From Verrucomicrobiota bacterium (GTDB lineage Bacteria; Verrucomicrobiota; Verrucomicrobiia; Limisphaerales; AV2): a stretch of DNA of 32,538 nucleotides. Where the stretch lies: contig QHNT01000057.1 in assembly GCA_003218515.1 (NCBI GenBank), positions 1 to 32,538 on the forward strand, written 5' to 3'. The notes below the pieces were generated by a model, which saw nothing but the letters and a program-made list of their open reading frames with translations, did not search any database and had not been told where the DNA came from. This document shows positions 16,889 through 25,594 of this stretch, piece by piece (positions within the stretch are counted from its first letter, which is position 1; each line of letters begins with the position of its first letter). Both the position numbers and the translations under genes were made by a program.

Positions 16889-18409
16889 ATGAGTTCGTCC
16901 CGCTCCAGACTTTACAAGCCCGCGCTGGTCGCCGCGATCATTCCGCTGCTCGCGCTGTCGGGCATGATGCAACGGCGGTTGAACCACGACCGAATCGGCA
17001 TGGGCATTACGCGTGGGGAGCCTTTGGGCAACACCGCGCCGCCGGTGCTGGTGTTCACGACGGTGGCGCTGGGCGGCTTCCGCGGATTGATCGCCAACGC
17101 GCTGTGGGTGCGGGCGGCGGATTTGCAGGAGCAGGACAAGTATTTCGAGAAAGTCCAACTGGCCGATTGGATCACCAAGTTGCAGCCGCATTTCACTACC
17201 GTCTGGGTTCATCAGGCCTGGGATATGGCCTATAACATTTCCATCAAGTTCAGCGACCCGCGCGACCGCTGGCAATGGGTGCAACGCGGCATCGAACTTC
17301 TGCGGGACGAGGCGCTGAAATACAACCCGGATGAGCCGCTGATCTACCGCGAATTGGGCTGGATTTTTCAACACAAGATCGGCCAGGACCTCGATGATGC
17401 CCACAAGTATTTCAAATCGGAGTGGGCGCGCGAAATGGACCAGGTGATGGCCGGGACCAATTACCAGACGTTGATCCATCCCCAAACCGAGGACGAAAAG
17501 GAACGCGCTCGAATCCTCCGCGAAAGATACAAGCTCAATCCCGTCCACATGAAGGAGGTGGACGACGAGTATGGCCCGCTGGAATGGCGGTTGCCGGAGT
17601 CGCACGCCATTTACTGGGCGACGCTCGGGTTGAAACGGGCGAAGAAGGAGCAGCAGATCACGCTGCGCCGGGAGATTTACCAGCCGTTGCAAGTGGCGTT
17701 TCAACGCGGCCGATTGATAGAGATCAACGTCGGCACCAACAGGCAATATCAGGTCGGGCCCAATCTCGCAATGATTCCCAAAGCCAACAAGGCTTATGAG
17801 AAATCGATGGAGGAAGACGCCGAATTCCGCGACCACATCGCCAATGCGCACAAGAATTTTCTCAAAGACGCGGTCTATTTCCTCTACACGCATAATCGTC
17901 GTTCCGAGGCCGAGCAGTGGATGAGGTACCTGGTCAAAAAATATCCTGACGCGACGGTTTACGATGTTCGTAATCCCTCGAAGCCGCCGCAGAAAATCGG
18001 CGACCTGACGGTGGACGATTACTGCGTGGCCAAAGTGACGGAAGACATCAGCGAAACTTCGCGGACCAGGGTGCAGCAGGCCGTCGAGGGTTTTCTGCTC
18101 AATTCGTACTTCGATCTGGCGGTTGGCGAGGATGATTCCGCGACCGGCTACGCCTTGCTGGCGGAAAAAATCTGGGCCCGTTACCAGAATGAAATCAGCC
18201 GGGTAAAGCAGAGTCAGCGCATTGCACTGCCCGGCTATGGTGAAATGAAGAAAGAGGCGCTGGATCTCTTCGATCAAAATTATGATCCCACTCTGGTCGC
18301 CCGACTGCACACCAAGCTCGGTCTACCGGCGCCGACGAACGCGCCGCCGGCGGGGCCAACCAATGCCCCGACCTCCAGGCCGCCGCCGGGTTCTCAGCCG
18401 AACCCATAA
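16889..18409 (+). CDS. Membrane-anchored TPR-like protein of unknown function
   Basis: I choose the ATG at 16889, one base after the permease stop, because translation then begins with a normal basic signal anchor (YKPALVAAIIPLLALSG). An upstream in-frame start at 16823 would overlap the permease by 65 bases. The 506-residue product has a single N-terminal helix followed by a mostly helical soluble part with TPR-like segments (GIELLRDEALKYNPDEPLIY) and a low-complexity Pro/Thr/Asn C-terminus. It should sit on the outer face of the cytoplasmic membrane. I do not recognise a named family. Its tight coupling to the ABC-2 permease suggests it is an accessory subunit. Confidence 0.72.
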   Translation: MSSSRSRLYKPALVAAIIPLLALSGMMQRRLNHDRIGMGITRGEPLGNTAPPVLVFTTVALGGFRGLIANALWVRAADLQEQDKYFEKVQLADWITKLQPHFTTVWVHQAWDMAYNISIKFSDPRDRWQWVQRGIELLRDEALKYNPDEPLIYRELGWIFQHKIGQDLDDAHKYFKSEWAREMDQVMAGTNYQTLIHPQTEDEKERARILRERYKLNPVHMKEVDDEYGPLEWRLPESHAIYWATLGLKRAKKEQQITLRREIYQPLQVAFQRGRLIEINVGTNRQYQVGPNLAMIPKANKAYEKSMEEDAEFRDHIANAHKNFLKDAVYFLYTHNRRSEAEQWMRYLVKKYPDATVYDVRNPSKPPQKIGDLTVDDYCVAKVTEDISETSRTRVQQAVEGFLLNSYFDLAVGEDDSATGYALLAEKIWARYQNEISRVKQSQRIALPGYGEMKKEALDLFDQNYDPTLVARLHTKLGLPAPTNAPPAGPTNAPTSRPPPGSQPNP

Positions 18410-18496
18410 GTCGTTGCCAGGGCGGGCGCGGACTGGACCTTTGCCGCGTGTCAACCGGCCATTGCGCTGCGTTGGCAGTTCGTTTAGGTTCGCCGC

Positions 18497-19297
18497 ATGA
18501 GTCGGTTGATCTTCGTCTGGCTCGCGGCCATTTTTGTTTTGTTGTGCCTCGGATGGAGCGGCTGTTCTCCCTCGGGCGAAAGCGGGTTGGATGAGGAGAA
18601 AGAGTCGAATTATCTGGTGGGCAGGAGCCGCAAGTCTGCTCAGAATTACACGGGCGCCATCGAGGCGTTTGAGCAGGCACTCGAAGCGAACCCGCGTTCC
18701 GCAGCGGCGCACCTCGAACTCGGCCTGATTTATTACCAAAACGTCACCACGCACTGGGCGCGGGCGATCTACCATTTCGAAAAATATCTCGAGCTGCGGC
18801 CAAAAGCGAACAACGCGGACCTGATCCGGCAGAACATTGGCTACTGCAAACTCGCACTGGCCAAGGAAGTGCCGTACACCCCGAACAACGACCTGATCAG
18901 AAAGGAGGTCGAACGCATGGGACGCGAAAATATGGACTTGCGCCGGCAGGTCGAGCAATTGAAGGCGCAACTGTCGCTGCGACCGGTGAGCGCGGCGAAC
19001 GGAGCGGCAGCCTTCAAATCACTCAATGGCTCCACCTTAAAACCGCTTGTCCAGGTCCCGTCAAACCCGGCTCTCCGGTACGCCCAGCCCGGCGAGCGCC
19101 AGCCAGAGCCCCCTCCGGCCGATGAAACAGCGCGACCCATGGCGGCCTCAAAGACCCACGTTGTCAAGTCGGGCGACACGCCTTATGCCATCGCGCGCAT
19201 TTACGGAGTGAAGCTGGCCAGTTTGCTGGGCGCAAATCCCGGCCTGGATCCGCGGCGGCTCCGGCCCGGCCAGACCGTCGTCATTCCCTGGCAGTAA
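18497..19297 (+). CDS. TPR and LysM domain lipoprotein
   Basis: The 266-residue product has a lipoprotein signal ending in LGWSGC, then TPR repeats (AIEAFEQALEANPRSAAAHL and a second repeat around YHFEKYLEL). A short coiled coil follows (about residues 135-160), then a Pro-rich linker and a C-terminal LysM domain (about 214-265: VVKSGDTPYAIARIYGV, ending GQTVVIPW). LysM domains bind peptidoglycan, so the protein probably links an envelope membrane to the cell wall while its TPRs hold a partner. It follows an 87-base spacer, the longest in this run, so a secondary promoter is possible though I see none. Confidence 0.85.
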   Translation: MSRLIFVWLAAIFVLLCLGWSGCSPSGESGLDEEKESNYLVGRSRKSAQNYTGAIEAFEQALEANPRSAAAHLELGLIYYQNVTTHWARAIYHFEKYLELRPKANNADLIRQNIGYCKLALAKEVPYTPNNDLIRKEVERMGRENMDLRRQVEQLKAQLSLRPVSAANGAAAFKSLNGSTLKPLVQVPSNPALRYAQPGERQPEPPPADETARPMAASKTHVVKSGDTPYAIARIYGVKLASLLGANPGLDPRRLRPGQTVVIPWQ

Positions 19298-19302
19298 TCC
19301 TC

Positions 19303-20112
19303 ATGTTCAACCGGTTTTATTTTCCCCTCATCGCGTTGTTCTGGATCGTCATGAACGTGCTGCTCTGGCGCGCTGAGTTCGGCGGCGGCAGGGAGTTCGG
19401 CAGCGCGGTCTCGACGGAAGTCGTCTGGCAAAAAATTCTTACCGCGCCCGACGATTCCACGCTCGAAATCAGTTTGAATGGAAAGAAAATCGGCTACTGC
19501 CGCTGGGGCGCAAACGCGGGCGAGGAACTGGCCAGGGGCAAAATCTCCCGCGAAGATTATTTGCCGGATGGGATGGTCAAACAATTAGGCAATTACACGA
19601 TTGATCTCGAAGGCAACGTTCTGCCCGGCCAGCCCGCCAGGCGCGTCCGGTTCAACTTGCACCTCGAGTTTGCGACGAACCACGCCTGGCGCGAGCTCTC
19701 CGTGCGCGTCGCAACGCGTCCCAGCGTGTGGACCGTCCACGCCGTGACGGCGGACGAAACGCTGGACCTGGAATACGAAGACGACAGCGGGAAGTGGTCG
19801 CGCACGTTTGCTTTTGATGAGCTCCGCGATCCCCGCAAGTTGCTCGAGGAATTTGCCGGCTCGCTGCCGCTGGCTTTGCTGGGGCCAGTCCCCGGATTGG
19901 AGCAGCAGAAGAATCTTTCCCTGGGGTTGAGATGGGAGGCGCGCAACGACTGGCTGAAGATCGGCCACTCGCAAGTGCGCGTCTATCGTCTGCACACGCG
20001 CTTGCTGGACCGTTACCAGGCGGTCGTTGTCGTCAGCCGGGTGGGCGAAATCCTGCGCGTCGAACTGCCAAACGGATTGCTGTTGGTGAACGAGGCTTTA
20101 ACGAACCTGTAA
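19303..20112 (+). CDS. Membrane-anchored protein of unknown function
   Basis: This 269-residue protein starts with a single hydrophobic segment (about residues 5-21). The rest appears to be a mixed, beta-rich soluble domain (for example DSTLEISLNGKKIGYCRW and NYTIDLEGNVLPG). No catalytic motif is evident and I do not recognise the family. The start lies five bases after the LysM lipoprotein stop and the end 12 bases before an ABC ATPase, so it is probably a periplasm-facing accessory protein of the second ABC exporter. Confidence 0.7.
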   Translation: MFNRFYFPLIALFWIVMNVLLWRAEFGGGREFGSAVSTEVVWQKILTAPDDSTLEISLNGKKIGYCRWGANAGEELARGKISREDYLPDGMVKQLGNYTIDLEGNVLPGQPARRVRFNLHLEFATNHAWRELSVRVATRPSVWTVHAVTADETLDLEYEDDSGKWSRTFAFDELRDPRKLLEEFAGSLPLALLGPVPGLEQQKNLSLGLRWEARNDWLKIGHSQVRVYRLHTRLLDRYQAVVVVSRVGEILRVELPNGLLLVNEALTNL

Positions 20113-20124
20113 GCGGCGTCGAGC

Positions 20125-20880
20125 ATGATTGAATTGGTCCATCTGGTGAAACGGTTCGGTGAGCTCGTGGCGGTCAACGACCTCAGCCTGACGGTCCCGC
20201 GCGGCGAATTTTTCGCCGTGCTGGGCCCGAACGCCGCCGGCAAAACCACCACCCTCCGCATCCTCGCCGGCCTCATCAAGCCGTCTTCCGGCTCCGCGCG
20301 TGTGGCCGGCTTTGACGTGCAGACTCAACCTGTGGAAGCCCGCCGTCGGCTGGCCTACGTTCCCGATTTTCCGTTCCTTTACGACAAGTTGACGCCGTGG
20401 GAGTTTTTTCGCTTCACCGGCCAGCTCTTTCAAATGGAGGACGCGCGCATCCGATCCGTCGCGAACGAACTGGTCGCGCGGTTCAACCTCGAACCGTACC
20501 TTGGAAAACAAATCGAGGGACTGTCGCACGGCACGCGCCAGCGCGTCGCGATCGCCTCCGCGCTGCTGCACGCCCCGGAAGTGGTCGTGCTCGACGAACC
20601 GATGGTCGGACTCGATCCGCATCACGCGCGCGTGCTCAAGGACGTCCTCAAGGAAAAGTCGCGGCAGGGCATGACCATCTTTATCTCGTCACATCAGTTG
20701 AGCGTTGCCGAGGAGATGGCCGACCGCATCGGCATCATTCATCAGGGGCGGTTGGTCGCCGTTGGGACGCGCGAAGAGTTGCGCCGGCAAAGCGGCCAGG
20801 ACGGCGCGCTGGAACAAAGCTTCCTGGCGCTCACGGCGCAGGAAGCCAACTTTACCGAGGAGAAAGTTGCTGCGCATTGA
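20125..20880 (+). CDS. ABC transporter ATPase (second cassette)
   Basis: A compact 251-residue ATPase with Walker A GPNAAGKT (residues 34-41), signature LSHGT (133-137), and Walker B VVVLDEPMVGLDP (Asp157-Glu158). The switch histidine follows in ISSHQLSVAEEM. It belongs with ATPases of ABC-2 exporters. Its TGA stop overlaps the ATG of the next gene by one base (TGATG at 20878-20882), which implies translational coupling with its permease. The substrate is unknown. Confidence 0.92.
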   Translation: MIELVHLVKRFGELVAVNDLSLTVPRGEFFAVLGPNAAGKTTTLRILAGLIKPSSGSARVAGFDVQTQPVEARRRLAYVPDFPFLYDKLTPWEFFRFTGQLFQMEDARIRSVANELVARFNLEPYLGKQIEGLSHGTRQRVAIASALLHAPEVVVLDEPMVGLDPHHARVLKDVLKEKSRQGMTIFISSHQLSVAEEMADRIGIIHQGRLVAVGTREELRRQSGQDGALEQSFLALTAQEANFTEEKVAAH

Positions 20881-22664
20881 TGGTCATGCCGACTTCCGTC
20901 CAGCTTTTATCCGCAGCGCGCGAGCCGGCCGTGAACGCGAAATTTCCCTCGCCGCTCGGCCTGCTGGTACGCGTTAACGCGCTACAGGCGTGGCGCCGCG
21001 TGAAAGCCATTCGCGAACAATCACACCTTCTCTCCGCGCTGATCGTCCTTTTCATCGTCGGCTACGCCGTGCTGGCCTTCTGGTTGTTTCGCCAGGGATT
21101 GAGATTCGTTGCGAATTTCCCTGGACTCGGCACGCTGTTGATTGAACGACTGATGTTTCTTCTGTTCGCTTTTTTGTTCGTGCTCCTCTTGTTCAGCAAT
21201 CTGGTCATCAACTATACCAACCTCTTCCAGAACCGTGAAACGACTTTTCTGCTGTCGCTGCCCCTGCCGCCGCAAATTGTTTTTCGCTGGAAATTGATGG
21301 AATCGGCGCTGCTGGCGTCGTGGGCATTCCTCTTCCTGATCGCGCCGCTGCTGGCCGCTTACGGTCTGACGAACCATGTGCCGTGGCATTTCTATCCGGC
21401 CACGGTGGTATTGATCGCGCTTTTCATCGTCCTGCCGGCGGTCGCGGGCGCGTGGCTGGCCGTGAACGTGGCGCGTTATCTGGACCGCCGCGCCTTTCAA
21501 GTGGCTGCGGTTGCCCTGGCGATACTCATGCTCGTCGTTGCCGCGTGGTGGTTGAAAGCCGAGCCGATTTCCGACGAAATGCTCGAGACGCGCGTGCTGG
21601 CCGTGTTGGACCGTCTCCTGATGAAAACGCACTTCGCGCAATTCGCGCTGCTCCCCAGCTACTGGCTGTCCGCCGGCGTGTTGCAGTGGTCGGAAGGAGC
21701 GTGGAGCGGGGCGGCATTTTTCGCGCTGGTCCTGCTGAGTCACTCGCTCTTCTTCGGCTGCCTCGCCTTCACGCGCATGGGCGGCCCGTTCTACGATGCC
21801 GCTTCGACCGTGCAGAGCCGTGGCAGCGTGTTCTGGCAATGGACCTGGTTCCGCCTCTGGCAGGAACGACAGCGCAACTTTGATTACCACTGCGGCATTG
21901 TCGAACGCGCCGTCAACGTTTTGCCCGGCGTGCCGGTGGACATCCGCGCGCTGCTGGTCAAAGACATTCGCGTCTTCTGGCGGGACACGAGCCAGTGGGG
22001 CCAGACGCTCGTGCTGTTCGGGCTGCTCGGCGCATATATCATCAACTTGCGCCATTTTTCACAGCAACTGACCAACCCCTTCTGGGTGCACCTGGTCTCC
22101 TATCTGAACCTGGGGGCTTGCTCGCTCAATCTCGCCACCTTGACGACGCGTTTCGTTTATCCGCAATTTTCCCTGGAAGGCAAACGGCTCTGGATTGTCG
22201 GGCTGGCGCCGCCGGGACTGATGCGTGTGGTCAAGACGAAATACTGGCTGGCCAACATCGCTTCGCTCGGCGTCACGCTCGGATTGATCTGGCTGTCCTG
22301 TCACATGCTCAAATTGCCGATGGAGCGCACGTTTTATTTCATGGCTGCCGTCACCGTCATGACCTTTACGCTGAACGGACTGGCCGTCGGATTGGGCGCG
22401 CTTTACCCGAATTTCAAAGAGGACAATCCCAGCAAAATCGTCAGCGGCTTCGGCGGCACATTTTGTCTGGTGCTGAGTTTTCTTTACATTGTCGCCTCGG
22501 TGACTTTGCTGGCCGTTGGTTCGCCGTGGTCCTGGGCGCGGTTGGGGGAGCCTTCCGTCGGCTGGTTGATTGGCAGTTGGGTTGCCTTCGCCTTGCTGTC
22601 ACTTTGGCTTGGCTGGCTGCCGTTAAGACTCGGATTGCGGAAGGTGGCGTTGTTCGAGCTGTGA
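20880..22664 (+). CDS. Large ABC-2 type permease (second cassette)
   Basis: I take the ATG at 20880 (MVMPTSVQ), which overlaps the ATPase stop; the same frame is open further upstream but only as a shadow of the ATPase gene. The 594-residue product contains roughly ten to twelve hydrophobic helices, the first group being LLSALIVLFIVGYAVLAFWL and LMFLLFAFLFVLLLF. A central cytoplasmic part follows near FWQWTWFRLWQERQRN, then a second membrane half. This is a two-half ABC-2 permease that would work with the ATPase at 20125. It appears to be the last gene of the main run, since a 233-base gap with no visible structure follows. Confidence 0.85.
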   Translation: MVMPTSVQLLSAAREPAVNAKFPSPLGLLVRVNALQAWRRVKAIREQSHLLSALIVLFIVGYAVLAFWLFRQGLRFVANFPGLGTLLIERLMFLLFAFLFVLLLFSNLVINYTNLFQNRETTFLLSLPLPPQIVFRWKLMESALLASWAFLFLIAPLLAAYGLTNHVPWHFYPATVVLIALFIVLPAVAGAWLAVNVARYLDRRAFQVAAVALAILMLVVAAWWLKAEPISDEMLETRVLAVLDRLLMKTHFAQFALLPSYWLSAGVLQWSEGAWSGAAFFALVLLSHSLFFGCLAFTRMGGPFYDAASTVQSRGSVFWQWTWFRLWQERQRNFDYHCGIVERAVNVLPGVPVDIRALLVKDIRVFWRDTSQWGQTLVLFGLLGAYIINLRHFSQQLTNPFWVHLVSYLNLGACSLNLATLTTRFVYPQFSLEGKRLWIVGLAPPGLMRVVKTKYWLANIASLGVTLGLIWLSCHMLKLPMERTFYFMAAVTVMTFTLNGLAVGLGALYPNFKEDNPSKIVSGFGGTFCLVLSFLYIVASVTLLAVGSPWSWARLGEPSVGWLIGSWVAFALLSLWLGWLPLRLGLRKVALFEL

Positions 22665-22897
22665 CGCGTCTTCCGCTGGTGCGTTTGGACTGAATACGAT
22701 CACGGATAGCCTGGACCATCGGGAAACTTATTTGCTGGGTCGGACGAAAAGGGAGGAAGATTGCCGGGCCCGACGCCGCGGCGCGGACCGCGCCCGGGTC
22801 GATCTGGAAAGACCCGTGGCCGATCGCCCAAAGGCTGCCGGGCCGCGGTGAACATCCTCTCCTTTACACGTCTCGTATCGGCGATTAGAGTCGCGCC

Positions 22898-23572
22898 ATG
22901 GCTTCGGAATTTGATGAGACAGATTTTGTGGATGGCGATTTTCGTGCCGCGCAGAAGTCGTCTTTCGCCGCCTCCTCGGCCGGCGGGGCGGGCCGTCCGC
23001 CCACGCGCGAGGAGCTTGACTCCCGCGTCACGGAAACCCAGCAGCGGCTGATGGAACTCAAGCGCGCCCAGGAAGAGCTGGAACGGGAGCGGGCGGCGTT
23101 GGAGGAAGCGCGGCGGCGGCGCACCGAATTCCAAACCGGCCGCGAAGAGATGCTGCAAAGTCTGACCCGCGGTGTGGGCTTACTGGAGGAAGCCGAATTC
23201 ACCGCGCGCCGCGACGCCGAACAAATGGCCAGGACGCTGGGCGAACTGCGCGAAGCGCTCACCAAGGTCCAGAGCGTCCACGAGGAGACCTGGACGCAGG
23301 AAAATTACAGCGTGGAACTGACGCGCGCGCTGACGGTCATCGACAACGCCCGGATGGAATGGAACGCCGCCCGGCTGAAATGGCCGTTGCTCAGCGGCCC
23401 GCAAACGACGGAGGACGCTCCTCCTCCCGCTGAGAAATCCGCCGGCCTTTCGCTCGAATCACTTGGCTTTTTTCAGCTCTGCAAGCTAGGCCTGGCCTTC
23501 ACGTGGCCGTTGGTCCTCGTGACGCTGGCCGCGTTGGGCTTTTTAATTTTCATTTTGATCGGGCATAAATAA
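22898..23572 (+). CDS. Coiled-coil protein with C-terminal membrane anchor
   Basis: The 224-residue protein has a long coiled coil (about residues 37-160: TQQRLMELKRAQEELERERA and following). One hydrophobic segment lies near the end (about 198-221), and only a few charged residues follow. This tail-anchored shape would place the coiled coil in the cytoplasm. I do not recognise a family. It is followed nine bases later by a gene of the same architecture, so the two products probably work together. It is separated from the ABC permease by 233 bases in which I see no other feature. Confidence 0.7.
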   Translation: MASEFDETDFVDGDFRAAQKSSFAASSAGGAGRPPTREELDSRVTETQQRLMELKRAQEELERERAALEEARRRRTEFQTGREEMLQSLTRGVGLLEEAEFTARRDAEQMARTLGELREALTKVQSVHEETWTQENYSVELTRALTVIDNARMEWNAARLKWPLLSGPQTTEDAPPPAEKSAGLSLESLGFFQLCKLGLAFTWPLVLVTLAALGFLIFILIGHK

Positions 23573-23580
23573 GCGTTGGT

Positions 23581-24087
23581 ATGGGCCTCTTCAAAAAGAA
23601 AGCCGACCCTTTGTCCGAACGCGCGCGCGCGCTGAGCTCCGAAATCGCCGCGCTCGAAGCGCAGATCAAACAGCTCGACACTCTGCTCCAGCAGCCGCAG
23701 GCGCGACCGCGTCTCCGCTCCACGGCCAGACCGCGCGGTCCGGCTGTCCCCGCCGCGCCCGCCCTGCCCCGCGAACCGGTGTTCGAGCAGGTGGACCACG
23801 ACCTGGTGAAATCGCAAACCGAATCCGAGGCGACCAAGGCTCACTTCAACGAACTCGACGTCCGGAAGTTCGAGCTGGCAGGCGCGTGGCGGCGGCTGAA
23901 AAATCATTTTCAAGGGCCGCCGGCCAACAATCCGAAACTTGTGAACTACCTGGCCGCCGGCAGCATCCAGGGCCTGCGCCCGATGCGCTACGAAAAACGT
24001 GTGGCGCGCAATCGCGTGCTTGCTCTCACGCTCTTTCTGGTCATCTTGTTAGGGGGAATTGCGGCGTTTCTTTTCAAACACCGGTGA
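23581..24087 (+). CDS. Short coiled-coil protein with C-terminal membrane anchor
   Basis: This 168-residue protein starts with a basic segment (MGLFKKKADPL) and a coiled coil (ALSSEIAALEAQIKQLDTLL). A Pro/Arg-rich linker leads to a soluble helical part and one C-terminal membrane helix (about residues 144-164). It resembles its upstream neighbour in layout rather than sequence. The function is unknown. The pair may form a membrane-tethered hetero-oligomer. Confidence 0.7.
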   Translation: MGLFKKKADPLSERARALSSEIAALEAQIKQLDTLLQQPQARPRLRSTARPRGPAVPAAPALPREPVFEQVDHDLVKSQTESEATKAHFNELDVRKFELAGAWRRLKNHFQGPPANNPKLVNYLAAGSIQGLRPMRYEKRVARNRVLALTLFLVILLGGIAAFLFKHR

Positions 24088-24171
24088 CGTCGTTGCTCTC
24101 GTTGCAGGTCGCACACCCGGACCTGCCTTCGCTTCGGGCTAGAGCGTTTTCATGAATTGTGCAGCCGCTAT

Positions 24172-24242
24172 TAGCCGCAAAAGAACGCAAAGATCGCAAA
24201 GATGTCCGTGTCCCTTGTGTTCTTTGCGTTCTTTTGCGGCTA
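24172..24242. repeat. Palindrome between convergent genes
   Basis: Two perfect 22-base complementary arms (24172-24193, beginning TAGCCGCAAAAGAACG, and 24221-24242) are extended inward by about six more pairs to a short loop. The element lies between the 3' end of the coiled-coil gene (24087) and the 3' end of the LOG gene (24262). It could therefore act as a two-way transcription barrier, although no strong T tract follows. Confidence 0.85.
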
Positions 24243-24261
24243 CAGTTTTATTCAATTTGCT

Positions 24262-25293
24262 CTAAAACCCGTTCAACACGTCAATCATCTCCCGCAACCG
24301 GCCGTAATCGCGCCGGTTGAAACCGAACGCCACTCGCGGCAGTTCCACCGCGTCGTGGTCTTCACGTTCCTCGGGCGTGGCTTCGACCGCGTGGATTCTT
24401 TCTCCCGACACGATGTCGGCAAAATCCTCGTTCAACCCGTCAAACCCCGACTGCGATGGAGCGTGGTTCAAGCGGATGACCAGCAGCTCTTTGACGAAGC
24501 GCATGGAATGATAGTTGCGATAGAACCGTGTGATGCATTTGACCGCCTGGTCCGTGTCGTCCGTGATCTGGTAAAGGTGCAAGTCGTCTTCGGCGATCAA
24601 CTGGTTTCGCAGCAGATGTTCACGGATGTTTTTGTCCCACGTCTTCCAGTGGGTGCCTCCGGGGCGGTCAATGAGCACCAGCGGCATCAACCGGCTCTTT
24701 CCGGTCTGCATCAGGGTCAACGCTTCATAACCTTCATCCATCGTGCCAAAGCCGCCCGGGAACAACACAATGGCATCCGAGTGCCGCAAGAAGATTAATT
24801 TGCGGGTAAAGAAATACTTGAAGGTGATGAGCTTCTTGTTGTGCTGGATGATCGGGTTGGCGGCCTGTTCCCAAGGCAGACGAATGTTCGCGCCGAAACT
24901 TTTTTCCGGCCCGGCGCCTTCGTGCCCGGCCTGCATGATGCCCGGCCCCGCGCCGGTGATGACCATGAAGCCCGCGTCCGCAATTTTCCGCGCGAATTCG
25001 ACCGCTTGCTTGTATTCGGTCCTGCTCGGCTGCGTGCGCGCGGAGCCGAAAATCGTCACTTTGCGAGTGTTGGCGTAAGGCGCAAAAAGCTTGAACGCAT
25101 AGCGCAATTCACGAATCGCCGTTTGAATGACGCGCACGTCGCCGCGGTCTTCGACATCGTGCAGCAGCTTGAGCGCGTTCTCAACCACGTCCTCGACCAG
25201 GTCGGGGTTGTGTCCGCCGCCCTTGTAGGCAATCAGCTCCTCTATGCGGCGCTTGAGTTCGGCGTCAACAGGTGGTTTGTCCCGCTTTTCCAT
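24262..25293 (-). CDS. LOG-family (lysine decarboxylase-like) nucleotide-binding protein
   Basis: The 343-residue protein has the Rossmann-type LOG motifs: GSAR (83-86), TGAGPGIM (113-120) and the active-site signature PGGFGTMDE (179-187). Proven members of the family cleave nucleoside monophosphates to a base and ribose phosphate (cytokinin-activating phosphoribohydrolase). The long N-terminal and C-terminal parts make it larger than the classical 190-residue LOG, as is seen in one bacterial subgroup whose substrate is unclear. It is cytoplasmic, stands alone, and converges on the coiled-coil pair. Confidence 0.87.
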   Translation of the reverse strand: MEKRDKPPVDAELKRRIEELIAYKGGGHNPDLVEDVVENALKLLHDVEDRGDVRVIQTAIRELRYAFKLFAPYANTRKVTIFGSARTQPSRTEYKQAVEFARKIADAGFMVITGAGPGIMQAGHEGAGPEKSFGANIRLPWEQAANPIIQHNKKLITFKYFFTRKLIFLRHSDAIVLFPGGFGTMDEGYEALTLMQTGKSRLMPLVLIDRPGGTHWKTWDKNIREHLLRNQLIAEDDLHLYQITDDTDQAVKCITRFYRNYHSMRFVKELLVIRLNHAPSQSGFDGLNEDFADIVSGERIHAVEATPEEREDHDAVELPRVAFGFNRRDYGRLREMIDVLNGF

Positions 25294-25349
25294 GCGCGCG
25301 AAGTTAACGGTTTAATGGCCAAATGCAACTCGCGAGCCGGCGCGTCAGT

Positions 25350-25422
25350 GGTGGGGCGAGACTCTGTCGAGCCCTAACTTCTATCCATTGGAGTTCAGGG
25401 CTCGACAGAGTCCCGCCCCACC
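25350..25422. repeat. Long palindrome with GGTGGGGCG ends
   Basis: Two 26-base arms (25350-25375 and 25397-25422) are complementary except at one position and enclose a 21-base centre, in which AACT and AGTT can pair further. It is the first of three palindromic elements that fill the 513-base gap between the LOG gene and ileS. No coding region is supported in that gap. Confidence 0.85.
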
Positions 25423-25476
25423 GTTCATGGTTCCGATGCGCGCCAAAAATGGCGTCGAGGCTACCCCCAAATGCGG

Positions 25477-25562
25477 CAGTGTCTTAGTTTGGTTGTAGTG
25501 TCGAGCCTCTGGCTCGATGAATCGGCGCACAACGCCGACGCTACACGCAAATCAGGACACTA
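25477..25562. mobile_element. MITE-like element, copy 1, with flanking direct repeat
   Basis: The outer arms GTGTCTTAGTTTG (25479-25491) and CAAATCAGGACAC (25548-25560) are imperfectly complementary. They enclose a closing stem TGTAG/CTACA and two perfect hairpins (TCGAGCC/GGCTCGA at 25501-25517 and TCGGCG/CGCCGA at 25522-25538). The same ends recur at 28635-28722 around a different core. The element is flanked by CCCCAAATGCGG (25465-25476) and CCCCAAAGGCGG (25563-25574), a 12-base direct repeat with one mismatch, which looks like a target duplication. No transposase lies within it. Confidence 0.72.
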
Positions 25563-25594
25563 CCCCAAAGGCGGGTAGTGGTACATTTTGCGAT

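Noticed and set aside
16847-18310. A 487-codon minus-strand frame opposite the TPR-like gene
   Set aside because: The + strand product has a signal anchor and translational coupling to the permease; the antisense frame has no such support.
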